Shown piece by piece: positions 1-5,853 of a stretch of DNA of 6,317 nucleotides (the first letter of the stretch is position 1; each line of letters begins with the position of its first letter). Made by a program: the position numbers and the translations under genes. The stretch spans positions 1 through 6,317 of the forward strand of contig JAVBMJ010000092.1 in assembly GCA_031552535.1 (NCBI GenBank), in the 5' to 3' direction. This stretch comes from JAVBMJ01 sp031552535. Its GTDB lineage: Bacteria; Bacteroidota; Bacteroidia; Bacteroidales; Rikenellaceae. The notes beneath the pieces were generated by a model, which worked only from the letters and a program-made list of their open reading frames with translations, was not told the origin of the DNA and searched no databases.

Positions 1-125
1 AAGGTTGAGCCTGTTTATCGAGGCAACATACCCTTCTCCGACCTATTCGGGCCTGGCGTGCTAAGAGTCTGTCTATTTTCCCGATGTAAATTTATACAGA
101 ATATTAGCACGCATGGCCGCCCGAA
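1..125. other. Unassigned structured element, possible ncRNA or 3' UTR
   Basis: No gene is recognised in this stretch. The sequence can form a long stem-loop from three consecutive helices: 46-52 (TTCGGGC) with 119-125 (GCCCGAA), 56-64 (GCGTGCTAA) with 104-112 (TTAGCACGC), and 68-72 (TCTGT) with 96-100 (ACAGA), leaving a 23-nt apical loop. All 21 pairs are Watson-Crick, so either strand could be the RNA. A second hairpin lies at 1-35, with AAGG (1-4) facing CCTT (32-35) and GCCT (9-12) facing AGGC (21-24). The long stem ends 12 nt beyond the stop codon of the minus-strand outer-membrane gene, so it could be that gene's 3' UTR. It lacks the U-run of an intrinsic terminator. I could not match it to 6S, SRP, tmRNA, RNase P or a riboswitch, and the left part may lie outside the window. 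Confidence 0.4.
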
Positions 126-137
126 ATTTCTCCGGTC

Positions 138-983
138 CTACAAAGTCAACGATACACCTATGGCATATGGGTAGAGTTTGGGCCCTTTGTTTTTCTCGAA
201 CATCGGCGTCATCTGGTAGTTGAAATACACCCCCACGTTTTCATATCCGGCACGGAACGCGAGATCGTATTTAACAAGGTTGAGGTTGAAAGAATCCTCG
301 TCCTTTTCTTTGGCTCCTCCGGAAGAATATTTGACCTTTGTGTGCGAACTGAGTTTCAGGCCGCCTACAACTCCGGCGCTTACATATATGCGGTCATATC
401 TGCCTCCCACAGGGATATTGAGGCGCAACATCAATGGCACCGTCCCATAGGATGTCGTGAGTTTCGACTTTGAGACCTGGCTTTCCCCCCCCTCACGGTA
501 TTTGTCAGAGGCAACCGTGACTCCGTCGACGTTGGCAATTGTCCATCCATCCTCGAACCGGTAATTGCTACACACCACACCCATACCGGATTCGAGGCAC
601 AAAAGGCGTGTTTTGGTCAGTCTGATGCTTCCCAGGACAGGATAAAACGCCACGTTTACCGATTTTGAAGTGTTCAGGTTAAGGAAGTCGTCACCGCCGT
701 CGGTTCCTGTAAAGATATTACGGCTGCCGTAGGTGTTGTAACCGATATCGAATCCCATAGTCCACTTCGCAGATTTGTTATCCTTTTTCTTCTCCTTGTC
801 GAAGATCGTTATCTCCTTCCAGCCTTCGTCACTCTCCTCCACTATAACGGTTTTCTCTTTGTCCGACTCGATAATGATCGTCGTATCGGCAGGATTGGTT
901 ATTACCTGAACTTGGTTTTGGGCGAACGATGCAGTGCCGGCGAACGCCATAATTACTGCTGGCAGAATGAATTTTGTCTTCAT
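138..983 (-). CDS. Outer-membrane beta-barrel protein (porin-like family)
   Basis: The 281-residue product begins with a clear signal peptide: a Lys near the N-terminus, a hydrophobic core at about residues 5-20, and a likely cleavage site after the Ala of SFA-QNQ at residue 21. Residues 22-72 are polar and rich in Lys, Asp and Glu, probably a periplasmic extension. From about residue 74 to the end there are alternating polar/hydrophobic strands separated by turns (for example GFDIGYNTYG and AFRAGYENVGVYFNY), ending in GVSLTL. This matches the small Bacteroidota outer-membrane beta-barrel class, with perhaps 8-10 strands by inference. The C-terminal residue is Leu rather than the usual aromatic. 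Ligand or cargo cannot be read from the sequence. It lies 33 nt after the putative anti-sigma gene in the same orientation, so it is probably the last gene of the sigma operon. The start region is A/C-rich with no Shine-Dalgarno, as is normal in this group. A run of eight G lies in the coding strand near residues 164-167. Confidence 0.8.
   Translation of the reverse strand: MKTKFILPAVIMAFAGTASFAQNQVQVITNPADTTIIIESDKEKTVIVEESDEGWKEITIFDKEKKKDNKSAKWTMGFDIGYNTYGSRNIFTGTDGGDDFLNLNTSKSVNVAFYPVLGSIRLTKTRLLCLESGMGVVCSNYRFEDGWTIANVDGVTVASDKYREGGESQVSKSKLTTSYGTVPLMLRLNIPVGGRYDRIYVSAGVVGGLKLSSHTKVKYSSGGAKEKDEDSFNLNLVKYDLAFRAGYENVGVYFNYQMTPMFEKNKGPKLYPYAIGVSLTL
485..492 (-). repeat. G8 homopolymer tract in outer-membrane protein gene
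   Basis: The plus strand has eight consecutive C, read as eight G in the coding strand, across the codons for Glu-Gly-Gly-Glu at about residues 164-167. This polar, Gly/Ser-rich segment is most likely an extracellular loop. The frame is intact here. Poly-G tracts in surface-protein genes are known sites of slipped-strand length change in other bacteria. Whether this one varies cannot be seen from a single sequence. Confidence 0.55.
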
Positions 984-1016
984 GATAGTTGTTTATTTTA
1001 GTTGTTGTTATTGTGA

Positions 1017-2006
1017 TCAATAGCTGCGGCTGAAACTGAGCGTGCCGGACTGTACGGCGTAATATGTCAATTTTCCGTTATCGTCGTATTCCTTTACTAC
1101 CACTGTCTCTTTGGACAGTAAGGTGTTGAGTTTTACGATGCCTTTTTCCGACAGTCTTTCCAGCGGTTTGATATTGCCGGGTTTGACCCTGGGATCCGCT
1201 TTGGCAAATCCTACTGTCTGGGCCAGATTTCGCAATATCGATCCCCGTTCTTCCGTCTCTGTATCATCGTTCTGCGGCATCACCGCAACTGTTTCCGCAC
1301 TCCGTGTCTCTGGTTGCGTGACGAGCAGCATATCATTGAATGCGGGCTTGGTAGCTTCTGCCAACAGCTGATGCCCCTGGGCTATGAGTGGTGGGGGCGA
1401 AAATTCCTCCATTGAATCCTCATTTGTCATCTGATCTACAGAAAGATGTTCCACTCCGGAGATTATTGATACGCTCAAAGATCTTGTCACGGTCCTATTT
1501 GCCGGCTTATTGATATTCGTTTCCGGGGCCTGGTTCCGGTCGGCTTGATTTTGTATAACCTGTCCCGCGTTTATTTCTGCATGCGAGGGTAGGGGTTGGA
1601 TCGCGGCGATAGCGGGCCCTCTGTCTATGTCGGGAGTAAATAGCGGTATCGTTACTATGACGGCCACTGCGGCGGCGACCGCAACGCCCAGCCATATTGC
1701 CACCGGCCTGAATACAGGGCGGTGTTTCAATGAACTTTTTGCTTCGAATATCTCCTCGGGATCGGCTTTCAAACGAAGCCCCCGGTAGAAAACCGTTGCC
1801 TCAATAAAATCTTTGTCGCTTACAGTTAAATGATTTTCAGTTAAATCACCCTCGGCGGCGGCGATACACTGCTCTTCCCACATACTGGCCTCAAAACCCT
1901 CCATCACGGAACGCTTAAGCATCTCGCAATGCGGGAAGAGTTCCTCGCAGACCTCCAGTTTGAAATCATTTTCCAACTGTTCCATATTTTCGTTGATCTC
2001 TTTCAT
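1017..2006 (-). CDS. Putative membrane anti-sigma factor, single-pass
   Basis: The 329-residue product has three parts. Residues 1-100 are acidic and soluble, presumably cytoplasmic. Residues about 101-122 (starting PVAIWLGVAVAAAVAV) form one transmembrane helix, preceded by basic residues (KHRPVFR), which favours an N-in orientation. Residues 123-329 would be periplasmic: a Pro/Asn/Gln-rich linker, then a tail at about 280-329 with an amphipathic segment and probable beta strands. The gene begins 10 nt after the ECF sigma stop, with AGGAC just upstream of the ATG. This position and topology are typical of anti-sigma factors, and that is the basis of the call. I recognise no named domain. The zinc-binding anti-sigma motif HxxxCxxC is absent; the few cysteines (residues 20, 27 and 47) do not form it. 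Alternatives are a different regulatory partner or a structural envelope protein co-expressed with the sigma factor. An internal Met at residue 8 could also serve as the start. Confidence 0.62.
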   Translation of the reverse strand: MKEINENMEQLENDFKLEVCEELFPHCEMLKRSVMEGFEASMWEEQCIAAAEGDLTENHLTVSDKDFIEATVFYRGLRLKADPEEIFEAKSSLKHRPVFRPVAIWLGVAVAAAVAVIVTIPLFTPDIDRGPAIAAIQPLPSHAEINAGQVIQNQADRNQAPETNINKPANRTVTRSLSVSIISGVEHLSVDQMTNEDSMEEFSPPPLIAQGHQLLAEATKPAFNDMLLVTQPETRSAETVAVMPQNDDTETEERGSILRNLAQTVGFAKADPRVKPGNIKPLERLSEKGIVKLNTLLSKETVVVKEYDDNGKLTYYAVQSGTLSFSRSY

Positions 2007-2016
2007 CGTCGTCCTA

Positions 2017-2502
2017 TTATATAACCCGTTCCATCGAACCTATATAATCCCTCATAAACATCCGCGCCCTGTAGATATACACTTTCACCTGTGATTCGTT
2101 CAACCCCGTTATATCTCCTATCTCCGCATAGCTGTAACCTTCATAGTCCCTGAGCAGCAAAACGGCGCGCTGTTCGTGCGAGAGGTGTTCTATAGCCATG
2201 TGCATCGCTTCGTTCAGGTCGGAGTATTGTTGTGTGTGACTCAGTGCCTTTACTGCTGTTTCGCCAATATCCCCGTTGCGTTTGTCCTTGCGGATCAGGT
2301 CGATCATAGCGTGGTGAGCTACGGTAAAAAGATATGATTTAGCTTTCTCCCGCTCTATTTCCCCATGTTTTATCCATAATTTTTCGAACGCATCCTGCAC
2401 CAGGTCCCGGGCTTTTTCCTTATCGCGTATGCCCTTCAGCATAAAACGGTAGAGCCCGTCGGCACAGCCATCCACACAGTCGTTGTAATCTTTGGTAGTC
2501 AT
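2017..2502 (-). CDS. ECF-type RNA polymerase sigma factor
   Basis: This 161-residue protein has the two-domain build and length of an extracytoplasmic-function sigma-70 factor. Sigma region 2 spans about residues 11-75. It includes the core-binding stretch DLVQDAFEKLW (33-43) and the region 2.3/2.4-like segment YLFTVAHHAMIDLIRK (57-72) used for melting and -10 recognition. A variable linker covers about 76-100. Region 4 spans about 102-155, with ALSHEQ-like LSHEQRAVLLLRDYEGYSY leading into the helix-turn-helix AEIGDITGLNESQVKVYIYR, which would read the -35 element. It directs RNA polymerase to a small set of promoters and is normally held inactive by a membrane anti-sigma factor, here probably the gene 10 nt downstream. 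The ATG lies about 17 nt after the predicted transcription start of a candidate ECF promoter, suggesting autoregulation. The subgroup cannot be assigned by eye. Confidence 0.93.
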   Translation of the reverse strand: MTTKDYNDCVDGCADGLYRFMLKGIRDKEKARDLVQDAFEKLWIKHGEIEREKAKSYLFTVAHHAMIDLIRKDKRNGDIGETAVKALSHTQQYSDLNEAMHMAIEHLSHEQRAVLLLRDYEGYSYAEIGDITGLNESQVKVYIYRARMFMRDYIGSMERVI

Positions 2503-2525
2503 TCTCGGGTGTTATTTGCTTGTAT

Positions 2526-2552
2526 GACGAACTTTAGAGTCTTAAAGTTACA
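2526..2552 (-). promoter_or_regulatory. Candidate ECF-type promoter of the sigma operon
   Basis: Read on the minus strand, TGTAAC (2552-2547) is followed by exactly 17 nt and then CGTC (2529-2526). This has the AAC-containing -35 and CGTC-type -10 layout known for several ECF sigma factors. Transcription would start at about 2519-2520 and give a leader of roughly 17 nt before the sigma ATG at 2502. No good TTTG/TAnnTTTG housekeeping pair lies here; the nearest, TAACTTTA, has one mismatch and no matching -33. The location between the upstream operon's terminator and the sigma start fits an operon promoter. The motif match is seen directly; autoregulation is inferred. Confidence 0.5.
2530..2549. 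promoter_or_regulatory. Perfect inverted repeat within promoter spacer
   Basis: AACTTTA (2530-2536) and TAAAGTT (2543-2549) are perfect inverted repeats separated by 6 nt. They lie inside the spacer of the candidate ECF promoter and overlap the inner part of its -35 element. A dimeric regulator bound here would cover the promoter, so it could be an operator. It could also be a coincidental AT-rich palindrome. Confidence 0.35.
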
Positions 2553-2588
2553 TTACTGATAAAAAAATACGCGTTTTATGGCGATTAT

Positions 2589-2625
2589 AAAAAACGCGGA
2601 AGCCGGATTTCACTCCAACTTCCGC
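2589..2625 (-). terminator. Intrinsic terminator of the SPT operon
   Basis: Minus-strand transcription leaving the serine palmitoyltransferase gene meets a stem of GCGGAAG (2625-2619) paired with CTTCCGC (2602-2596). A possible inner GGA/TCC pairing lies in the 16-nt loop. The stem is followed after one G by six T (2594-2589). It lies 25 nt past the stop codon. The other strand has no T-run after the stem, so it should act in the minus direction only. It insulates the sigma operon downstream. Confidence 0.88.
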
Positions 2626-2649
2626 ATTGTCAGCATTATCGTCCCGGCT

Positions 2650-3900
2650 CTATTTTTCAGACATATCGGGCACCGGCTTGCAGTATGCACCCGATTCGAG
2701 TTTGCCACGGCAGGCGTCGAAGCACTTCAATGTATACTCGACATCCTCCAATGTATGTACCGCGGTGGGGATGATCCGCAGGATGATCTCGCCCTTGGGT
2801 ATAACCGGATAAACCACCACCGAGCAGAACAGGTTGTAGTTCTCGCGCAGATCGACCACGATATTCGTAGCCTCTTCAACGCCACCCTTCATATAGACCG
2901 GCGTTACGGGCGACTGGGTGACTCCGATATTGAAACCCCTGTCGCGGAACCCTTTCTGCAGGGCGTCGACGATGGTCCAAAGTTTGGTCCTCAATTCGGG
3001 CTGGGTCCTTATCAGTTCGAGCCTTTTCAACGCTCCGATAACCATCGGCATGGGAAGCGACTTGGCATAGGTCTGCGAACGCATGTTGTAGCGCAGGAAA
3101 TCTATAATATATTTCTCCGATGCCACAAAAGCACCTATCCCGGCCATCGATTTGGCGAAGGTGTTGAAAAGCACATCCACCCCGTCGATAACCCCGAAAT
3201 GTTCGGCCGTACCTTGGCCGTTAGCACCCATGGTTCCGAATCCGTGAGCATCGTCTACAAGCAGGCGGAAGTTGAAATCTTTTTTCATCTCCACTATCTC
3301 CCTGAGATTACCCAGATCACCTTTCATCCCGAAAACACCTTCCGTTATCACAAGTATCCCGCCGCCGGTCTCCGCCGCCAGCTTTGTGGCGCGCTCCAAT
3401 TGCTTGCGGCAGCTCACCATGTCGTTGTGGGGGTAGACAAACCTCTTGCCCGTATGCATCCTCAATCCGTCGATAATGCAGGCGTGGGCTTCAGAGTCGT
3501 ATACCACCACATCGTGACGCGTCAACAGGCAGTCTATTATAGACAGCATGCCCTGATAGCCGAAATTCAGCAGGAAAGCATCGGGTTTCCCGACAAAAGC
3601 CGCCAATTCGCGCTCCAGTTGTTCGTGCCACTTTGTCTGACCACTCATCATGCGTGCACCCATCGGAGCCGCCATCCCAAACTGCGCCGCACCCTCGGCA
3701 TCGGCCTTGCGTACCTCCGGATGGTTCGCCAACCCCAGGTAATTGTTAAGGCTCCAGTTCAACACATCGCGTCCACGGAATTTCATCCTTGGACCTATCT
3801 CACCTTCGAGCTTCGGGAAAGAGAAATAACCATGGCTCAATTTCTGGTACATGCCGATAGGGCCACCGGCATTACGTTCGATTCTTTCAAAAATATCCAC
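2650..3900 (-). CDS. spt: Serine palmitoyltransferase (sphingolipid synthesis)
   Basis: The 416-residue protein belongs to the PLP-dependent alpha-oxoamine synthase family (SPT, BioF, Kbl). It condenses L-serine with a long-chain acyl-CoA to 3-ketosphinganine, the committed step of sphingolipid synthesis. Visible active-site residues are the PLP-stacking His139 in DSEAHAC, Asp216 and His219 in LLVDDAHGFG, and the Schiff-base Lys250 in FNTFAKSMAG. The glycine-rich stretch LLNFGYQGM (110-118) and the C-terminal VVVYPVIPKGEIILRIIPTA (361-380), with the substrate-carboxylate Arg375, are also present. The N-terminus (DIFERI, then GYFSFPKLEG) resembles the SPT of Bacteroides and Porphyromonas rather than BioF or Kbl. 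That is the reason for the SPT call, although such genes are often labelled 2-amino-3-ketobutyrate CoA ligase. The start is a GTG at 3900: an in-frame TAA lies five codons upstream and the next Met is residue 17, which would cut the conserved N-terminus. It follows aroE by 73 nt and ends at a strong terminator. Confidence 0.88.
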   Translation of the reverse strand: MDIFERIERNAGGPIGMYQKLSHGYFSFPKLEGEIGPRMKFRGRDVLNWSLNNYLGLANHPEVRKADAEGAAQFGMAAPMGARMMSGQTKWHEQLERELAAFVGKPDAFLLNFGYQGMLSIIDCLLTRHDVVVYDSEAHACIIDGLRMHTGKRFVYPHNDMVSCRKQLERATKLAAETGGGILVITEGVFGMKGDLGNLREIVEMKKDFNFRLLVDDAHGFGTMGANGQGTAEHFGVIDGVDVLFNTFAKSMAGIGAFVASEKYIIDFLRYNMRSQTYAKSLPMPMVIGALKRLELIRTQPELRTKLWTIVDALQKGFRDRGFNIGVTQSPVTPVYMKGGVEEATNIVVDLRENYNLFCSVVVYPVIPKGEIILRIIPTAVHTLEDVEYTLKCFDACRGKLESGAYCKPVPDMSEK

Positions 3901-3914
3901 TGTGATAATTATTT

Positions 3915-3929
3915 ATATGTTTGACATAT
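3915..3929. promoter_or_regulatory. Short inverted repeat upstream of SPT
   Basis: ATATGT (3915-3920) and ACATAT (3924-3929) are perfect inverted repeats with a 3-nt spacer, 14 nt before the GTG start of serine palmitoyltransferase in the 73-nt gap after aroE. It could be a small operator or a weak leader hairpin. In such AT-rich sequence it may be chance. I see no TAnnTTTG promoter in this gap. Confidence 0.22.
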
Positions 3930-3973
3930 CTCCATAGTAAACGCCGAATCACATGAGCGCGTTCGGACGGGAG

Positions 3974-4735
3974 CTACTTCCCCGCCATCTCAGCCTGGTA
4001 GTACTCCTCCCATATCTCCCACGACTTCTCGGCCTGCCCCACAAGCATCTCATAACCATTGCATATCGAAGCGCCATGTTCGGCTCCCAGCCTAAGAAAC
4101 TTCGAGACGGGCGGATTGTAGACCACATCGAAAAAGCAATGCCGCTCGTCGATATGCTGGTACGGCAGTTGCGGGGCGGTGTCTATGTTGGGGTGAGTTC
4201 CCAAAGGCGTAGTGTTGATTATAAGTGTGTGGGTCTGCATCGTTCCCCGGTCGATGTCGTCATAAGAGATAGCGTCTTCCGATCCGTACCTCGACACAAC
4301 GGTAAAATCAATGCCCATCTCCCGCAATACATACCTGACCGCTTTCGACACACCACCAGTCCCCAGAATAATAGCCCTCGGGCGATCTCCGCCGATAAAA
4401 GCCGTCAACGACTTGCGAAACCCGTAGACATCGGTGTTGTATCCGTGCAGTTTACTATTATTACTTATAGCGATACAATTCACGGCGCCCACTTCACGAG
4501 CCACCGGATCTATGACGTCGAGCAACGGCATCACCTGCTCTTTGTATGGTATAGTTACATTCAGTCCCTTCAATAGCGGGTTTGCTGCCAGGAGCTCAGG
4601 CAACAGGTCTACCGTGTCCAATTCAAAATTACGATATTCGCACCCCTCTATGCCCTCATAATTAAATTTACCATTGAAGTAACGCTCCGAAAACGAGTGC
4701 CCGAGAGGAAATCCGATCAGTCCGTAATGACGCAT
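3974..4735 (-). CDS. aroE: Shikimate dehydrogenase
   Basis: The 253-residue enzyme reduces 3-dehydroshikimate to shikimate with NADPH in the chorismate pathway for aromatic amino acids, in the cytoplasm. The shikimate-binding N-terminal domain shows GLIGFPLGHSFSERYFN (5-21), with Ser14 and Ser16, and the catalytic Lys65 in NVTIPYKE. Asn86 lies in GAVNC, and Asn100/Asp102 in GYNTDVYGF complete the active site. The nucleotide-binding domain carries the glycine-rich loop LGTGGVSKAV (124-133), and VVSR (146-149) is the likely 2'-phosphate-binding end of strand 2. NTTPLGT (174-180) and NGYEMLVGQAEKSWEIW (226-242) are the usual C-terminal motifs. The length is a little below the E. coli enzyme (272 residues). 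Its ATG begins 1 nt after the stop of the upstream membrane-protein gene (TAA-G-ATG), so the two are almost certainly co-transcribed and probably translationally coupled. Confidence 0.95.
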   Translation of the reverse strand: MRHYGLIGFPLGHSFSERYFNGKFNYEGIEGCEYRNFELDTVDLLPELLAANPLLKGLNVTIPYKEQVMPLLDVIDPVAREVGAVNCIAISNNSKLHGYNTDVYGFRKSLTAFIGGDRPRAIILGTGGVSKAVRYVLREMGIDFTVVSRYGSEDAISYDDIDRGTMQTHTLIINTTPLGTHPNIDTAPQLPYQHIDERHCFFDVVYNPPVSKFLRLGAEHGASICNGYEMLVGQAEKSWEIWEEYYQAEMAGK

Positions 4736-4736
4736 C

Positions 4737-5429
4737 TTACAACAGGTATTTTACAGCTACAAACGATCCGATCAACAACACGGTGAATGCTATCGCCAAC
4801 AGGTTGAAATATTTGTCTATGAACGCTTTCATCGGAGTCCCGAAGCGCCACAACAGCCATGAAACCATGAAAAACCTCATCCCCCGGCTTATGATCGAAG
4901 CTACCAGGAACATCACAAAATTTATCTGGAATACACCTCCTGTAATCGTTATAAGTTTATAGGGTAGGGGAGTAAATCCTGCCGTGAATACTATCCAGAA
5001 ATTATATTGCTGGTACAATCCGCGGATAGCCTCATACTGGTCGACCGTGAAACCGGGTATCACGTTGAAGAAAAAATCCGCTATCACCGTGAATTCGCCT
5101 GCCGGTGTGACCCAAAGATAATGGCCCAGCGCATAACCTGCCATGGCCCCCATAACCGACGCAATGGTGCATATGGCTGCATAGCGGAATGAACGTTTTG
5201 GTATGCCAAGACAGAGAGCGATCAATAGAACATCCGGAGGAATAGGGAAAAAACTCGACTCGGCAAATGCAAATATAAATAATGCCGTGGCGCTCCATCG
5301 CGAGTCGGCCCATCCAAGCATCCAGTCATAAATACGTCTCAGGAATCCTGTTTTTTTTTCTTTTGCACATGATGCTGTTTCGGGCATTTCCTGTATCACG
5401 ATGCCGTCTTTATCAAAATCCTGCTCCAT
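4737..5429 (-). CDS. YqaA/DedA-like (VTT domain) membrane protein
   Basis: The 230-residue protein starts with a polar N-terminus (1-40). It is followed by hydrophobic segments at about 45-60, 64-76, 82-106, 112-125, 143-180 (broken by GFTPLPYKL), 184-196 and 207-230. The signature AFAESSFFPIPPDVLLIAL (54-72), with an acidic residue before a Pro-rich re-entrant turn, is typical of the YqaA branch of the DedA/VTT superfamily. So are FTAGFTPLPYKLITITGG (148-165) and SRGMRF (181-186). DedA relatives act in the inner membrane, some as lipid flippases for undecaprenyl phosphate or phosphatidylethanolamine. The exact substrate of this branch is not known to me. I chose the ATG at 5429, not the in-frame ATG at 5528, because it matches family length and the longer frame would run through the likely promoter at 5466-5473. 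It is the first gene of an operon with aroE. Confidence 0.85.
   Translation of the reverse strand: MEQDFDKDGIVIQEMPETASCAKEKKTGFLRRIYDWMLGWADSRWSATALFIFAFAESSFFPIPPDVLLIALCLGIPKRSFRYAAICTIASVMGAMAGYALGHYLWVTPAGEFTVIADFFFNVIPGFTVDQYEAIRGLYQQYNFWIVFTAGFTPLPYKLITITGGVFQINFVMFLVASIISRGMRFFMVSWLLWRFGTPMKAFIDKYFNLLAIAFTVLLIGSFVAVKYLL
5351..5359 (-). repeat. A9 homopolymer in the coding strand of the YqaA-like gene
   Basis: Nine consecutive T on the plus strand are read as A9 across the Lys-Lys codons of KEKKTG at about residues 23-28, before the first membrane segment. The frame is intact. Such tracts can cause polymerase slippage, but Lys-rich codons in this AT-biased position explain it simply. 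Confidence 0.3.
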
Positions 5430-5465
5430 CTTTGTTCGCGTATTTTTGATATACGTAAATTTCCG

Positions 5466-5473
5466 CAAAGGTA
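5466..5473 (-). promoter_or_regulatory. Bacteroidota -7 promoter element for the YqaA-aroE-spt operon
   Basis: On the minus strand, TACCTTTG (5473-5466) is an exact match to the Bacteroidota housekeeping -7 consensus TAnnTTTG. Transcription would begin at about 5460, giving a leader of about 30 nt to the ATG at 5429. The expected TTTG -33 element is not clear about 19-21 nt upstream, so strength is uncertain. The position supports the shorter start of the YqaA-like gene. Confidence 0.5.
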
Positions 5474-5749
5474 GAATAAATAATTGTAAGAATCGCCTGT
5501 TTTTTACAAGCTGTCGCTTAATACGCAAAACTGCCGACCCTGAATCCGATAAGGTCGAACATACCGCTAAGAGGAATACACACCCATGTGTTTCAAATTG
5601 ACGAGACAGGCTCTTTTTATTCGGACTCCCGAAAAAATCTAAAATACGCGATTCTCAGATGGTCAAATTTCGTTTTGAGAAATATTCGTAAAACGTTGTG
5701 CATTTAGATATCTGTCACTATATCGCTGTTATTCACCCGTTCGCACTTA
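5474..5749. other. Intergenic region with no recognised gene
   Basis: This AT-rich stretch carries no open frame with recognisable protein character on either strand. It contains one small hairpin, TTCGG (5620-5624) with CCGAA (5629-5633) around an ACTC loop, flanked by a T-run before and an A-run after. On neither strand is the stem followed by a T-run, so it is not a standard terminator. Nothing else stands out. Confidence 0.5.
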
Positions 5750-5822
5750 CAGTCTGCCGCCGGCGGAGGGCCAGTAGGAGCCCCCTGTGAGTTGCAGCCC
5801 GCCGCATGGTGGCGGCGGACTG
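5750..5822 (+). ncRNA. Candidate GC-rich structured RNA, unassigned
   Basis: This GC-rich stretch sits in an AT-rich intergenic region and folds compactly. The outer helix pairs 5750-5761 (CAGTCTGCCGCC) with 5811-5822 (GGCGGCGGACTG), twelve pairs including one U-G wobble that would be an A-C mismatch on the minus strand; this favours a plus-strand RNA. GGCGG (5762-5766) can extend it by pairing with CCGCC (5799-5803). Inside are two small hairpins: GGGC (5768-5771) with GCCC (5780-5783), and CTG (5785-5787) with CAG (5795-5797). CCGCC (5799-5803) could instead pair with GGCGG (5811-5815), a possible switch. No known family is recognised. It could equally be an intergenic palindromic repeat acting at DNA level. 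Confidence 0.33.
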
Positions 5823-5853
5823 CCGGCCTTGACCTCTAACAGCATTATATTTT

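Noticed and set aside
1..137. Integron attC site, because of the imperfect inverted repeats and a GTTRRRY-like GTTGAGC at 4-10
   Set aside because: No matching RYYYAAC core box in the right order and orientation, and no cassette arrangement or integrase nearby.
1..174. Plus-strand frame open from the left edge to a TAG at 172-174 (57 codons), which might be the end of a gene entering the window
   Set aside because: The composition (clustered Cys, Arg and Phe) is not like a normal protein, it overlaps the 3' end of the barrel gene, and the same bases form extensive helices. Structured non-coding sequence is more likely, though more left flank is needed to be sure.
2578..3924. Very long plus-strand open frame (448 codons) opposite serine palmitoyltransferase
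   Set aside because: Its product has no recognisable motif and is rich in His, Arg and Gln. The minus strand encodes a complete enzyme with all active-site residues. The open antisense frame also reads through the terminator. It follows from codon bias of the real gene.
3953..4576. Plus-strand open frame opposite aroE
   Set aside because: No protein character. The minus-strand aroE motifs are complete, so this is a shadow.
5441..5448. TATTTTTG on the plus strand, an exact TAnnTTTG match
   Set aside because: No -33 element at proper spacing, and no plus-strand gene follows. Expected by chance in AT-rich DNA.
4737..5528. Longer start (ATG at 5528) for the YqaA-like protein
   Set aside because: The extra 33 residues are basic and unlike the family, and the extension covers the TACCTTTG promoter element at 5466-5473.
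5615..5638. Hairpin flanked by T and A runs as a bidirectional terminator
   Set aside because: On both strands the T-run comes before the stem rather than after it, and the stem has only five pairs plus a mismatch.
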